8,148 nucleotides of DNA from Caldivirga sp. (GCA_028275645.1 JAPWUH010000050.1:1-8148); one strand, 5' to 3'; positions 1 through 6,036 are shown, numbered from the stretch's first letter. Numbers and translations are program-made. The notes: a model not told the origin generated them from the sequence alone.

Positions 1-1
1 C

Positions 2-49
2 TACCCAATTAGAGTCGACGTGCTCCTTAAGGCATTCCTGGGGGTGTAG
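2..49 (+). CDS. C-terminal tail of an upstream gene (partial)
   Basis: An open frame enters from the left edge and ends at a TAG at 47-49. It gives only 15 residues (YPIRVDVLLKAFLGV). The stop lies 3 nt before the next ATG, which is the spacing of co-transcribed genes, so this is probably the end of a gene in one operon with the 53-400 gene. The fragment is too short to identify. Confidence 0.5.
   Translation, partial: YPIRVDVLLKAFLGV
40..46 (+). promoter_or_regulatory. Shine-Dalgarno-like site for the 53-400 gene
   Basis: GGGGGTG lies 6 nt before the ATG at 53 and resembles the archaeal GGAGGTG ribosome-binding consensus. An SD site fits an internal operon gene, in contrast to the leaderless starts seen elsewhere in the window. 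Confidence 0.5.
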
Positions 50-52
50 GCC

Positions 53-400
53 ATGACCAAGGTGACGATAACCGTAACGCTGGTTAAACCGAAGGCGAGT
101 ATCAGGGGTATAAAGGCACCGGTGGGCGTTACTATTGAGGCTCATGAGGGTGAGGAGAGGGTTAACGTTGCAATTACTATAACCGGGAGGGTTAACCCAA
201 AGGAGCTGCACGGCTACATTGCCAGCATTACCAGGATGGGGAGGAGGTTCAGGGTCACGGCCATATTCACTGACGTTAACCCAATGATACTTAGGGCACT
301 GGGTGTTGATGGGAATAGCCCAATTATCATTAAATTCAAGGAGAATGAACTACCTGACCCAGTTACACTAAGCCTCATCGTCAACGAAGCCTACAATTAA
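53..400 (+). CDS. Small conserved-looking protein of unknown function
   Basis: A 115-residue protein that I do not recognise. Alternating hydrophobic stretches (VTITVTLV near the start, VNVAITITG around residues 37-45, FRVTAIFTDV around 66-75) suggest a mainly beta-strand fold. No signal peptide, membrane segment, metal-binding cluster or catalytic motif is visible. The ATG is supported by an SD-like site 6 nt upstream and by the 3-nt gap from the preceding stop, so it is probably the distal gene of an operon entering from the left. Codon use (AGG, GTT, ATA, GGT) is typical of the other intact genes. The reading frame is very likely real. The function is open. Confidence 0.7.
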   Translation: MTKVTITVTLVKPKASIRGIKAPVGVTIEAHEGEERVNVAITITGRVNPKELHGYIASITRMGRRFRVTAIFTDVNPMILRALGVDGNSPIIIKFKENELPDPVTLSLIVNEAYN

Positions 401-418
401 GCTTTACATGTAGCTTAA
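397..418 (+). terminator. Possible hairpin at the end of the 53-400 gene
   Basis: TTAAGCT (397-403) and AGCTTAA (412-418) form a perfect 7-bp inverted repeat with an 8-nt loop, overlapping the TAA stop. No long T tract follows, and archaeal termination usually depends on T tracts more than hairpins. This is only a candidate 3'-end structure. Confidence 0.2.
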
Positions 419-889
419 ATTCACGGTCAAACTCCTAATTGTTTATGGATTCGCATTTTCGCACAGTTCGCAACAGGGGTAGAGCTGGTGTCGCAGTGGG
501 GTTCATTTAATCGCTTCATAGGTTAAAAATTGATAGGGCTTTAAAAATAGGACAAATATCCTATATAGACAATGACACTTTTAATGGTACTTCACCCACA
601 GCCCACCGTATATTGCCTGCTGGAGGCTGGTTGCGATTTCCACGATTCAGCGAATCCATAAACAATTTAACCTTTGTAAACAAAATGGGTAACTGGCCAT
701 TAGGAAACATCGTGGAGGATATATTCATTAAGAGTGAGGAGAGTGGAGAAGGCTAAGGCGCATTTTCACTAGGCTGACAATACCATAATGCCGGTTACAT
801 TGCCTTAACAGTCTCCATAAGGGGCATGCATGCCTCATACCTGAGAAGCATTACCCCACTCTACACCTCCTAATTAGCCCGTACTCATG
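419..889. other. Mostly non-coding stretch between the left operon and the RHH gene
   Basis: About 470 nt with no convincing gene on either strand. It contains a TATA-like CTTTAAAAAT (539-548) followed 28 nt later (box centre to ATG) by a 29-codon plus-strand frame (572-661). A second short plus-strand frame is open from 511 to a TAA just after residues IKSEESGEG. On the minus strand there is an 18-codon frame (795-851). I found no tRNA-like TPsiC arm and no C/D-box motifs. It may be a decayed gene or plain intergenic DNA. Confidence 0.5.
572..661 (+). CDS. Candidate 29-codon leaderless small ORF
   Basis: The frame starts at ATG 572 (MTLLMVLHPQPTVYCLL...) and stops at TAA 659-661. Its only support is a TATA-like box centred near 543.5, about 28 nt upstream, which is the geometry of the leaderless genes in this window. 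The product resembles nothing I know. A neighbouring frame stays open just downstream (residues VNKMGNWPLGNIVEDIF), so the two may be pieces of one frameshifted gene. Chance occurrence is quite possible. Confidence 0.2.
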   Translation: MTLLMVLHPQPTVYCLLEAGCDFHDSANP

Positions 890-1261
890 CTAGCTACGCC
901 GCCTAATTATGTTTAGCCATGGGTTATTTGCCAGGAAGCTTGGGGCATTAGCCTCAACCTGAGTTGGCGCAGTCTCACTAACCTGCTTAGCCTCACCCTG
1001 CGTCCGAGTGGTCTCATTGTTACCCTCAGGCTTAGCTATAATAATCTCGGGGTTTAGGGTTGTTAAGTTAAGCCTAGCACCTGGCTTTAGGGTTAACTTC
1101 ACGTCACCATGCCTAAGAGCCATGTATACCGCAACGGCATCATTAACCATGGCGTAGATTGGCGTACCACTGCTAAGCGACTCAATGTGAAGAGCCCTCC
1201 AAAGCTCCTTTCCAACCCTAACCTTCAACACCCTCCTACCCACAAATTGAAAAACAGTCAA
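890..1261 (-). CDS. Ribbon-helix-helix-like DNA-binding protein
   Basis: A 123-residue protein whose N-terminal half fits a ribbon-helix-helix (CopG/Arc-type) fold: a short strand (VLKVRV, residues 11-16), a first helix (about 17-31) and, after an SSGTP turn, a second helix (about 34-50). Such proteins dimerise and insert the paired strands into the DNA major groove, usually as repressors. Residues 51-110 look extended and rich in T, E, N and Q, probably disordered. The end, NPWLNIIRRRS, looks like a short functional tail. The start at 1261 is TTG. A GTG at 1243 is a real alternative because a TATA-like CTAATTA lies about 25 nt upstream of it. Inverted repeats lie just upstream and could be its operator. 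The fold is inferred from pattern, not from a search. Confidence 0.6.
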   Translation of the reverse strand: MTVFQFVGRRVLKVRVGKELWRALHIESLSSGTPIYAMVNDAVAVYMALRHGDVKLTLKPGARLNLTTLNPEIIIAKPEGNNETTRTQGEAKQVSETAPTQVEANAPSFLANNPWLNIIRRRS

Positions 1262-1277
1262 AGGCTAATTAGGGTTA

Positions 1278-1375
1278 CCTGGTTCACCGATTAACCAAGC
1301 ACCCCGGGTCTCAGTGCACCTTGGAACCTGGGCCTCAGGGAACCAGGGACACTGAGTACTCCGGCACCCAGTGCC
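1278..1375. repeat. Cluster of nested inverted repeats upstream of the RHH gene
   Basis: Several dyads are packed here. CTCAGTG (1310-1316) pairs with CACTGAG (1350-1356). Nested inside, CCTGG (1327-1331) pairs with CCAGG (1343-1347). CCTGGTTC (1278-1285) is the exact reverse complement of GAACCAGG (1340-1347). GGCAC pairs with GTGCC around a CCA loop at about 1363-1375. The segment is more G+C-rich than its surroundings and has no ORF. It may be an operator for the adjacent RHH protein or a structured RNA. No C/D-box motifs are present. Confidence 0.45.
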
Positions 1376-1490
1376 TTAGGTTTAAAGGAATTGACCATAA
1401 CTTAACACCCTAACCTTTCCAATACTGCCTAAGTTCCCCTTGCTTAAGTAGACCTAATTATCTATGTCTCCTCCTCGTAGTAATTGAATA

Positions 1491-1499
1491 CTTATAAAG
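1491..1499 (+). promoter_or_regulatory. TATA-like box before the truncated methyltransferase
   Basis: CTTATAAAG is a good archaeal TATA match. Its centre is about 36 nt from ATG 1531, so transcription would start near 1521 and leave a leader of about 10 nt. This suggests the remnant kept its promoter. Confidence 0.5.
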
Positions 1500-1530
1500 T
1501 TTCGTGTTTTGGTAGACTAGTGAATGAGCG

Positions 1531-1716
1531 ATGGTTGTTCGTTACTACGTTGTTGAGGGTGGAATAAGGGTTTACTATGAGCCGGAGCTTGATGGTGGCG
1601 GTACTAGTTTTGGGCAAATGTTTGTTCCGATTCTAAGGAGACTGGGGTTAGGTGGTTCTTGTTATGAACCATTCTCTGGGCCGGCCTTCATAGGTTTTTC
1701 ACTGCTTACCTTCTAA
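1531..1716 (+). pseudogene. 3'-truncated SAM-dependent methyltransferase remnant
   Basis: The 61-residue frame reads like the first third of a small Rossmann-fold methyltransferase. It has an N-terminal segment ending in YYEPELDGGGTSFGQMF, then a glycine-rich motif I, CYEPFSGPAFIGFSLL (about residues 44-59), which would bind S-adenosylmethionine. A complete enzyme needs well over 100 further residues for the remaining motifs and the catalytic site, and all are missing: the frame ends three residues after motif I, where it runs into the convergent FkbM gene (overlap 1706-1716). The break near 1705 is therefore probably a recombination junction that joined this gene's 5' part to the FkbM 3' end. 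It has a plausible promoter and may still be transcribed. The substrate cannot be told. The family call is by motif recognition. Confidence 0.65.
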
Positions 1717-2689
1717 TGCAGTGCACGACTCCGAAATCCTCGTTGCCTCTCAACACATGGCATTTATAGTCTCTGTTCAGCACTTTCAGCAAATCATCCA
1801 CTGGCCTATTAACAAACTTTGAGTGGTATTCGAAGATTAATTTCCTAAATAATCTAACATGTTCGTAATCATTCAAAATAACGTCAAATTCGCAGCCCTC
1901 GCAATCCATCTTAAGTATAGCGTCATCAACATTAATACTGAACCTACTGATTAACTCGCTGAGTGTTACCGCTGGGACAGCATTGAGACAATCGCCAGGC
2001 CTATGGTATGTAACACCAGTATCTTCAACGCTGACATCCTTAACACATACCTTACCTGGCTTACTCGCTAAGCCAGCATTAACCGGAACAACCACACCCT
2101 CAAGGTTATTTAATTTAATGTTATCAAGCATTTCGGCAAAGGCACCAGGATGGGGCTCAACGGCAATAATCCTTTTTGCACCTTTTAAAGCGAAGTAGAT
2201 GACTGAATCACCGACAAAGGCACCAACATCAACAACAATCCTACCATTAACATCTAATGGCTCATACTCACCATAATCAAAAATCGCAATAATGCCATCA
2301 TTCATATACCTAAGCTTTACATTGCCTTTAGACCAAAGGCCATTAACTGGATCATAAACCCAACCAAGAACCCTAATCCAAATCTCCTTATTACGAATTA
2401 CATCATCAATGCTGTTGACCTCAACACCATTCACTAATAACTTACCATTAACGCACTCAATGGATTTGATGAAGCCACGTGAAAACTTACTGACAAACAC
2501 CTCAAAAGTCTCAGGGCTTAACTCAAAGGTACAACCATTAATCCTAGCTATGAGCTTGACATTGAAGCCGAGCCTAATTAATGCATCTCTAATTAACAGT
2601 GGGAACCAATTATCAAACAGGTAACGACTAGCCAAAGCTCTCTTAACCTTTGCTAGTATATCAGTAATATGTAATGGCATCTTAATCAT
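1706..2689 (-). CDS. FkbM-family SAM-dependent methyltransferase
   Basis: A 327-residue protein with a divergent N-terminal region (1-148) and an FkbM-type methyltransferase domain (about 150-327). Visible landmarks are SAM-binding motif I, VVDVGAFVGDS (152-162), the acidic residue of motif II in VEPHP (177-181), and the family signature LKMDCEGCEFDVI (259-271). FkbM enzymes transfer methyl groups from SAM to oxygen atoms, often on sugars of glycans or natural products. Neighbouring glycosyltransferases and a carbamoyltransferase favour a glycan substrate. The ATG at 2689 fits a leaderless start with a TATA-like box about 25 nt upstream. Residues 187-220 are encoded by a block repeated almost identically at 4897-5005. 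The 3' end overlaps a convergent methyltransferase remnant by 11 nt. The family is confident, the acceptor unknown. Confidence 0.88.
   Translation of the reverse strand: MIKMPLHITDILAKVKRALASRYLFDNWFPLLIRDALIRLGFNVKLIARINGCTFELSPETFEVFVSKFSRGFIKSIECVNGKLLVNGVEVNSIDDVIRNKEIWIRVLGWVYDPVNGLWSKGNVKLRYMNDGIIAIFDYGEYEPLDVNGRIVVDVGAFVGDSVIYFALKGAKRIIAVEPHPGAFAEMLDNIKLNNLEGVVVPVNAGLASKPGKVCVKDVSVEDTGVTYHRPGDCLNAVPAVTLSELISRFSINVDDAILKMDCEGCEFDVILNDYEHVRLFRKLIFEYHSKFVNRPVDDLLKVLNRDYKCHVLRGNEDFGVVHCIRR
2021..2129 (-). repeat. Direct repeat copy 1 (inside the FkbM gene)
   Basis: Matches 4897-5005 in the same orientation at an offset of 2876 nt. Positions 2031-2129 are identical to 4907-5005 (99 nt). 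Over the full 109 nt there are two differences, at 2028 and 2030. The block encodes FkbM residues about 187-223. Confidence 0.95.
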
Positions 2690-2708
2690 GCAGTAAATAA
2701 TTACTTCG

Positions 2709-2720
2709 TTTTTAAATATT
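2709..2720 (-). promoter_or_regulatory. TATA-like box of the FkbM gene
   Basis: Read on the minus strand this is AATATTTAAAAA. It is centred about 25 nt before the ATG at 2689, which puts transcription start at or next to the start codon. No SD site precedes the ATG, so the gene is probably read as a leaderless mRNA. Confidence 0.6.
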
Positions 2721-3011
2721 ATGCATTCATGCGCCTAAATCTTACTGAGCGCAACGAAAATTTATTAGTTGCATGATTTAGTACTATTATCTCAATTTTA
2801 TATATAATCAGTCAATTATATTTAATGATAATGTAAAATATTTCTATTTAATTTAATATATTTATTAATATACTTGATATAGTTCCTAGTGCTGATATAG
2901 ATATTAAATCCTTAAAATATTACATGACTAGTCCTTATTAATGTTATGAGTAGAGCTGTGCTCGGCTAAGTACTGCTTGATGCCAGCTAATAGTTAGTCG
3001 TGAGACATGAG
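2721..3011. other. A+T-rich non-coding island
   Basis: No coding frame was found on either strand. Positions about 2760-2935 are very A+T-rich, with repeated ATATAT, TTTAAT and TTATTAATAT motifs and several TATA-like words (for example TTTATATATAAT near 2795). A short inverted pair GCAAC/GTTGC lies near 2750-2773. The stretch separates the carbamoyltransferase stop from the FkbM promoter, so it could hold the carbamoyltransferase 3' end and upstream activator sites. The composition differs strongly from the flanking genes, which suggests foreign or degenerate DNA. Confidence 0.5.
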
Positions 3012-4820
3012 CTATTTTTGTATCAGCCATCCTTGCAAGTATATTGCTTTGAATCCTCCTAGTGCGAAGCTTTTGATTGCGTCTACTGGTGTTTCTACTA
3101 GTGGTTCTCCTGCTAGGTTGAAGCTCGTGTTCAATATAATTCCTTCTCCCGTAATGTCCTTGAATGACTTTATGAGTTCGTACCAAGTCTTATTCTCTTC
3201 CTTGTTTACTGTTTGTGGTCTTGCTGTTTGGTCTACGTGGCACACTGCTGGCACTGTCTCACACATGTCGTTCCTATACTTGAACATGAGTATCATGAAT
3301 TGATGCGGCACTGGGTCAATGAAGTACTTGCTAGCATCCTCCTCAAGCAGTGAGGGTGCTAGTGGTCTCCACCACTCACGACCCTTAATCTTATTTACAA
3401 TACTCCACATTTCCTTCCTTCTAGGGTCGGCAATTATTGAGCGGTTGCCAAGAGCCCTAGGGCCAAGTTCAGCCCTACCCTGGTACCAGGCAACAACATT
3501 ACCCTTAACCACTAGGTCAACAACAGGATTAACATCATCACCAATGTATTTTGCATTCCAACTACCCCTCTCGACAACCCCCTTAACTTCCTCATCACTA
3601 TACTCAGGACCTAAATAAACAGTCCTAAGTCTCTGTCTCTTCATCTTACCACCGAGAACGTGCTCATAAACCCAAGCCGCAGCACCAATAGGCGTACCAG
3701 CGTCATTGGCTGCTGGGAATATGAACATGTCATTGAATAGCTTAGAGTAGTGAATGACCATGTTAGCCTTGGCATTCAAGGCAACACCACCAGCAAGACC
3801 AAGCTTGTCCTCACCCGTATGCTCCCTAGCCCACCTAGCAAGGTGAAGCATAACCTCCTCAGTCACGGACTGAACAGCCCAGGCAAGATCAACAGCATCA
3901 GGATGCAAATCACCACGAGGACTCCAGGGAACCTTACCACCTGGATAGACAGAATCAGCAATGAAATAGTAAGGCTTACTATAATAAGAAAATGTGTTTT
4001 TAATCATCCACTTGCCAGGAACATCAAACCTAAATGGGTAATCCTTATCATCGAACCTTACGAATGACTTTAACTTCTCATAGTATTTACCAGCCTTACC
4101 GTAGGGTGCGAGACCCATGACCTTACCAGGACCTTCAAGATTGTCATAACCAATCTTCACACAAATATTTTCATACAGAGCGCCGAGTGAACCATAGACG
4201 GTGGGTATTGAGGCCACCTTCTCAAACTCACTATTCTTCACACGCCAAACGGCAGTGGCCTCGAACTCACCAGTGCCATCGACAGTAAGGACAACGGCAT
4301 TATTGAAACTACTGAAGTAATAAGCCGAAGCAGCATGAGCAAGGTGATGAGGAACAGAGATAATTCTGATGCCCTCAGGGGCATTCTCACCCATTGAATG
4401 AATAATAAATCTAATAAACCTACGGGCAAGCTCCAAATAATCACCATGAAGATAAAACAAACCAGACCTCAAAGCACCAAGACCCTTTCCAATTAGACCG
4501 CCCTGGAATAAGCCAAGACTAATACCTTTAGTAATTAAGTCCTCAAAGGTTAATATCCACCATTCACGTCTCATAGTTAATGCCATGAGCCTTGGGTCAT
4601 AATTTATTGCATATGCGTCTATTTCTCTTGGTTTTATTCCATACTTCCTCTTCAGAAAGAGGAAGGCTTGCTTTAATGCATTAATTGGTGGTTCAAACGG
4701 TGAGTGTTTATGCCTTGTCCACCTCTCCTCCTCGCTTGCAAAGACGAGTTCACCATCAACTATTACACCAACAGTATGATCATGCTCAAGGGGCCAGTTA
4801 AAACCAATGACAATAGTCAT
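3012..4820 (-). CDS. NodU/CmcH/TobZ-family O-carbamoyltransferase
   Basis: A 602-residue enzyme expected to transfer the carbamoyl group of carbamoyl phosphate, via a carbamoyl-adenylate, to a hydroxyl of a sugar or natural product. The N-terminal Kae1/YrdC-related ASKHA domain begins MTIVIGFNWPLEHDHTVGV and carries a SEEERWTRHKH segment, the metal-binding HHLAHA (158-163), a VDGTGEFEAT loop (about 180-189) and GGVALN (344-349). The C-terminal carbamoyltransferase domain has GRAELGPRALGNRSI (448-462), REWWRPLAPS (about 481-490) and NTSFN (564-568). The length fits the family. I chose ATG 4820 because the domain starts there and a TATA-like box lies 25 nt upstream. An 18-residue hydrophobic extension up to 4874 is possible but would overlap that box. 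The last ~75 codons use GGA, GCA and CCA almost only, unlike the rest. Neighbours point to glycan decoration. Confidence 0.92.
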   Translation of the reverse strand: MTIVIGFNWPLEHDHTVGVIVDGELVFASEEERWTRHKHSPFEPPINALKQAFLFLKRKYGIKPREIDAYAINYDPRLMALTMRREWWILTFEDLITKGISLGLFQGGLIGKGLGALRSGLFYLHGDYLELARRFIRFIIHSMGENAPEGIRIISVPHHLAHAASAYYFSSFNNAVVLTVDGTGEFEATAVWRVKNSEFEKVASIPTVYGSLGALYENICVKIGYDNLEGPGKVMGLAPYGKAGKYYEKLKSFVRFDDKDYPFRFDVPGKWMIKNTFSYYSKPYYFIADSVYPGGKVPWSPRGDLHPDAVDLAWAVQSVTEEVMLHLARWAREHTGEDKLGLAGGVALNAKANMVIHYSKLFNDMFIFPAANDAGTPIGAAAWVYEHVLGGKMKRQRLRTVYLGPEYSDEEVKGVVERGSWNAKYIGDDVNPVVDLVVKGNVVAWYQGRAELGPRALGNRSIIADPRRKEMWSIVNKIKGREWWRPLAPSLLEEDASKYFIDPVPHQFMILMFKYRNDMCETVPAVCHVDQTARPQTVNKEENKTWYELIKSFKDITGEGIILNTSFNLAGEPLVETPVDAIKSFALGGFKAIYLQGWLIQK

Positions 4821-4840
4821 TAATAGCCAAAAGAATAGCG

Positions 4841-4850
4841 GATTAATAAG
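4841..4850 (-). promoter_or_regulatory. TATA-like box of the carbamoyltransferase gene
   Basis: On the minus strand this reads CTTATTAATC, centred about 25 nt before ATG 4820. It supports a leaderless start at 4820 and argues against the longer frame from 4874. Confidence 0.55.
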
Positions 4851-5152
4851 CATTACCATAACGACCATATACAATTAATTCATCGTCGTACAACCTATCT
4901 TCAGCACTGACATCCTTAACACATACCTTACCTGGCTTACTCGCTAAGCCAGCATTAACCGGAACAACCACACCCTCAAGGTTATTTAATTTAATGTTAT
5001 CAAGCCTTTAGAACCACCTCAACAAACAACCTCAATATTGCCAGCACGAAGAAATCACTTTTTTATAAGTAGTACTTAATGCCGGCAGAGAGCCAATTAC
5101 GGAATAACTTCCTACTCGCTAAGAGAACCCTAAGTCCATGGATAATGCCCAT
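4843..5152 (-). pseudogene. Decayed second FkbM-type methyltransferase copy
   Basis: Two pieces of an FkbM gene survive. From ATG 5152 a 29-codon frame ends in TAA at 5063. Its residues LLASRKLFRNW match the N-terminal KRALASRYLFDNW of the intact FkbM protein, although the DNA is clearly diverged. After a short stop-broken stretch (KSDFFVLAILRLFVEVVLKA), a second piece at 4897-5005 encodes the same residues as FkbM 187-223 at near-perfect DNA identity. This frame then runs on into unrelated residues (RLYDDELIVYGRYGNAY) and stops at 4843. About 130 residues, including SAM motif I, are missing between the pieces, and everything after residue about 223 is lost. It cannot be functional. A TATA-like box sits at the right distance upstream of 5152. 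The segment lies between the GT2 gene and the carbamoyltransferase promoter. Confidence 0.75.
4897..5005 (-). repeat. Direct repeat copy 2 (in the FkbM remnant)
   Basis: Same orientation as 2021-2129. It has 99 identical nt (4907-5005) and two differences over 109 nt, at 4904 and 4906. One difference is silent and the other changes the FkbM Val codon GTT to Ala GCT. Identity stops abruptly at 5006. The two copies flank the carbamoyltransferase gene and the 5' half of FkbM. Confidence 0.95.
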
Positions 5153-5164
5153 TAAGGAGAATTA

Positions 5165-5187
5165 ATAACGCATTTTAAATGCATTAT
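5165..5187 (-). promoter_or_regulatory. Dyad containing the TATA-like box of the FkbM remnant
   Basis: Arms 5165-5175 and 5177-5187 are inverted repeats with one mismatch (a G-U pair in minus-strand RNA) around a single central base. The centre reads CATTTAAAATG on the minus strand and lies about 24 nt before ATG 5152, as expected for a leaderless promoter. The element overlaps the TAA stop of the upstream GT2 gene (5184-5186), so it could also act as a 3'-end structure for that gene. Confidence 0.45.
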
Positions 5188-6014
5188 GCAAACACTCTCG
5201 GTTCTACGTAACCAAGTTCATCAAGTAAGGCATGGATTACGCCCAGCCCCAGCGGCTTAATGAGCTTCCAAGGCCCATCAACTAATAATATCCGAATACC
5301 CCAATCAATCAATTGCCGTCTATAGATGGTAAAATCCATCCTACCCTCAATTAATAGTATTGTGGAATTTCTAACGATGTAGTAGTATCTCCATGGCGGT
5401 TCATAATTAATTAGCTTATGTAGTATTTTTGACCAACGTACTGTACCCAATCTATGATCAACAAGCCTACAATTAACACTGAGCGTGAAGTATCCAAGCT
5501 CCCTAATCCTAGAGTACATATCATGATCAGCTTGGTCTAAGAAAAAGTCATCCCTACAACAAACCCTAGCGGCAATATCAGCCCTAATCAAGGTACCGGA
5601 GAACACTCCATATCTAACTTCACCAATGCTACAATCACCACTAGCAAAACTCAAAAGCACAGCACCAACCCTATCCAAAACAAACCTCGGTAAGTTACCA
5701 ATCAAACCAAGTGCCTTACCTACTGCATTGCTCATAAGCACAGTATCATCATCAAGGAACAACAACCAATCAGCCCCATACCGACTCGCGTAATTAATAC
5801 CAATCCTTAATGCATGTACAACCCCTGAGTTGAAGCCAATCTCAACAAAGTGGCAATTATTAGTCTCGTTACATAATTTTCTTAATATATCCTTAGTTTT
5901 AGAACCATTATCAACAATGATGACATGATTAACTTGCTTGGAAGCTTGGTTGAGGACGTGCTTAAACCTACTTAGCTCTGGATTGTAAGTCGCTATTATA
6001 GCAACGACGCTCAT
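5184..6014 (-). CDS. Family 2 glycosyltransferase, rhamnosyltransferase-like
   Basis: A 276-residue GT-A fold enzyme that would transfer a sugar from a nucleotide donor to a growing glycan, in the cytoplasm or at the inner membrane face. Visible motifs in order are the N-terminal nucleotide-binding strand VVAIIATYNP (3-12), VDNGS (34-38), GFNSGVVHALRIGINYA (60-76), the metal-binding GADWLLFLDDD (80-90), and the acceptor or catalytic segment DQADHDMYSRIRELGY (160-175). DHRLG (186-190) and YYIVRNS (211-217) follow and recall the rhamnosyltransferase (RfbF/RfbN-like) subgroup. The length is normal and no membrane helix is obvious. The ATG at 6014 is leaderless-type, with a TATA-like box centred about 26 nt upstream and shared with the divergent GT2 gene. 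The donor sugar is not determined. The stop lies within a dyad upstream of the FkbM remnant. Confidence 0.85.
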   Translation of the reverse strand: MSVVAIIATYNPELSRFKHVLNQASKQVNHVIIVDNGSKTKDILRKLCNETNNCHFVEIGFNSGVVHALRIGINYASRYGADWLLFLDDDTVLMSNAVGKALGLIGNLPRFVLDRVGAVLLSFASGDCSIGEVRYGVFSGTLIRADIAARVCCRDDFFLDQADHDMYSRIRELGYFTLSVNCRLVDHRLGTVRWSKILHKLINYEPPWRYYYIVRNSTILLIEGRMDFTIYRRQLIDWGIRILLVDGPWKLIKPLGLGVIHALLDELGYVEPRVFA

Positions 6015-6036
6015 TAAACTGTTGCTGTACTAATTC

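Noticed and set aside
795..851. 18-codon minus-strand frame with a GGAGGTG-like site 12 nt upstream
   Set aside because: The spacing is too long for a good SD site, and the product is tiny and has no recognisable features.
401..889. Search for a tRNA, C/D-box RNA or CRISPR repeats in the left spacer
   Set aside because: No TPsiC-type arm, no RUGAUGA/CUGA box pairs and no regularly spaced repeats were found.
1109..1294. 61-residue plus-strand frame antisense to the RHH gene
   Set aside because: No recognisable motif. The minus-strand protein has a coherent RHH pattern.
2944..3186. 80-residue minus-strand frame overlapping the carbamoyltransferase 3' end
   Set aside because: It is an out-of-frame shadow of the carbamoyltransferase C-terminus, with unlikely composition (many Arg, His and Ser) and no motif.
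3007..4067. Several plus-strand frames of 98-105 residues
   Set aside because: They lie antisense to the well-supported carbamoyltransferase and are rich in Ser, Thr, Pro and Leu, as expected of reverse-complement shadows.
4821..4874. 18-residue N-terminal extension of the carbamoyltransferase from an upstream ATG at 4874
   Set aside because: It would run over the TATA-like box at 4841-4850. The family domain begins at MTIVIG (4820), and the extension is a hydrophobic run unlike a family N-terminus.
2021..5005. The 109-bp repeats as ends of an insertion sequence or transposon
   Set aside because: They are coding fragments of FkbM, not terminal inverted repeats. No transposase lies between them and no target-site duplication is visible.
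5079..5162. 27-residue plus-strand frame with a TATA-like TTTTATAAG nearby
   Set aside because: The TATA-to-ATG distance (about 15 nt) is too short for a leaderless start, and the minus strand here encodes the recognisable FkbM N-terminal piece.
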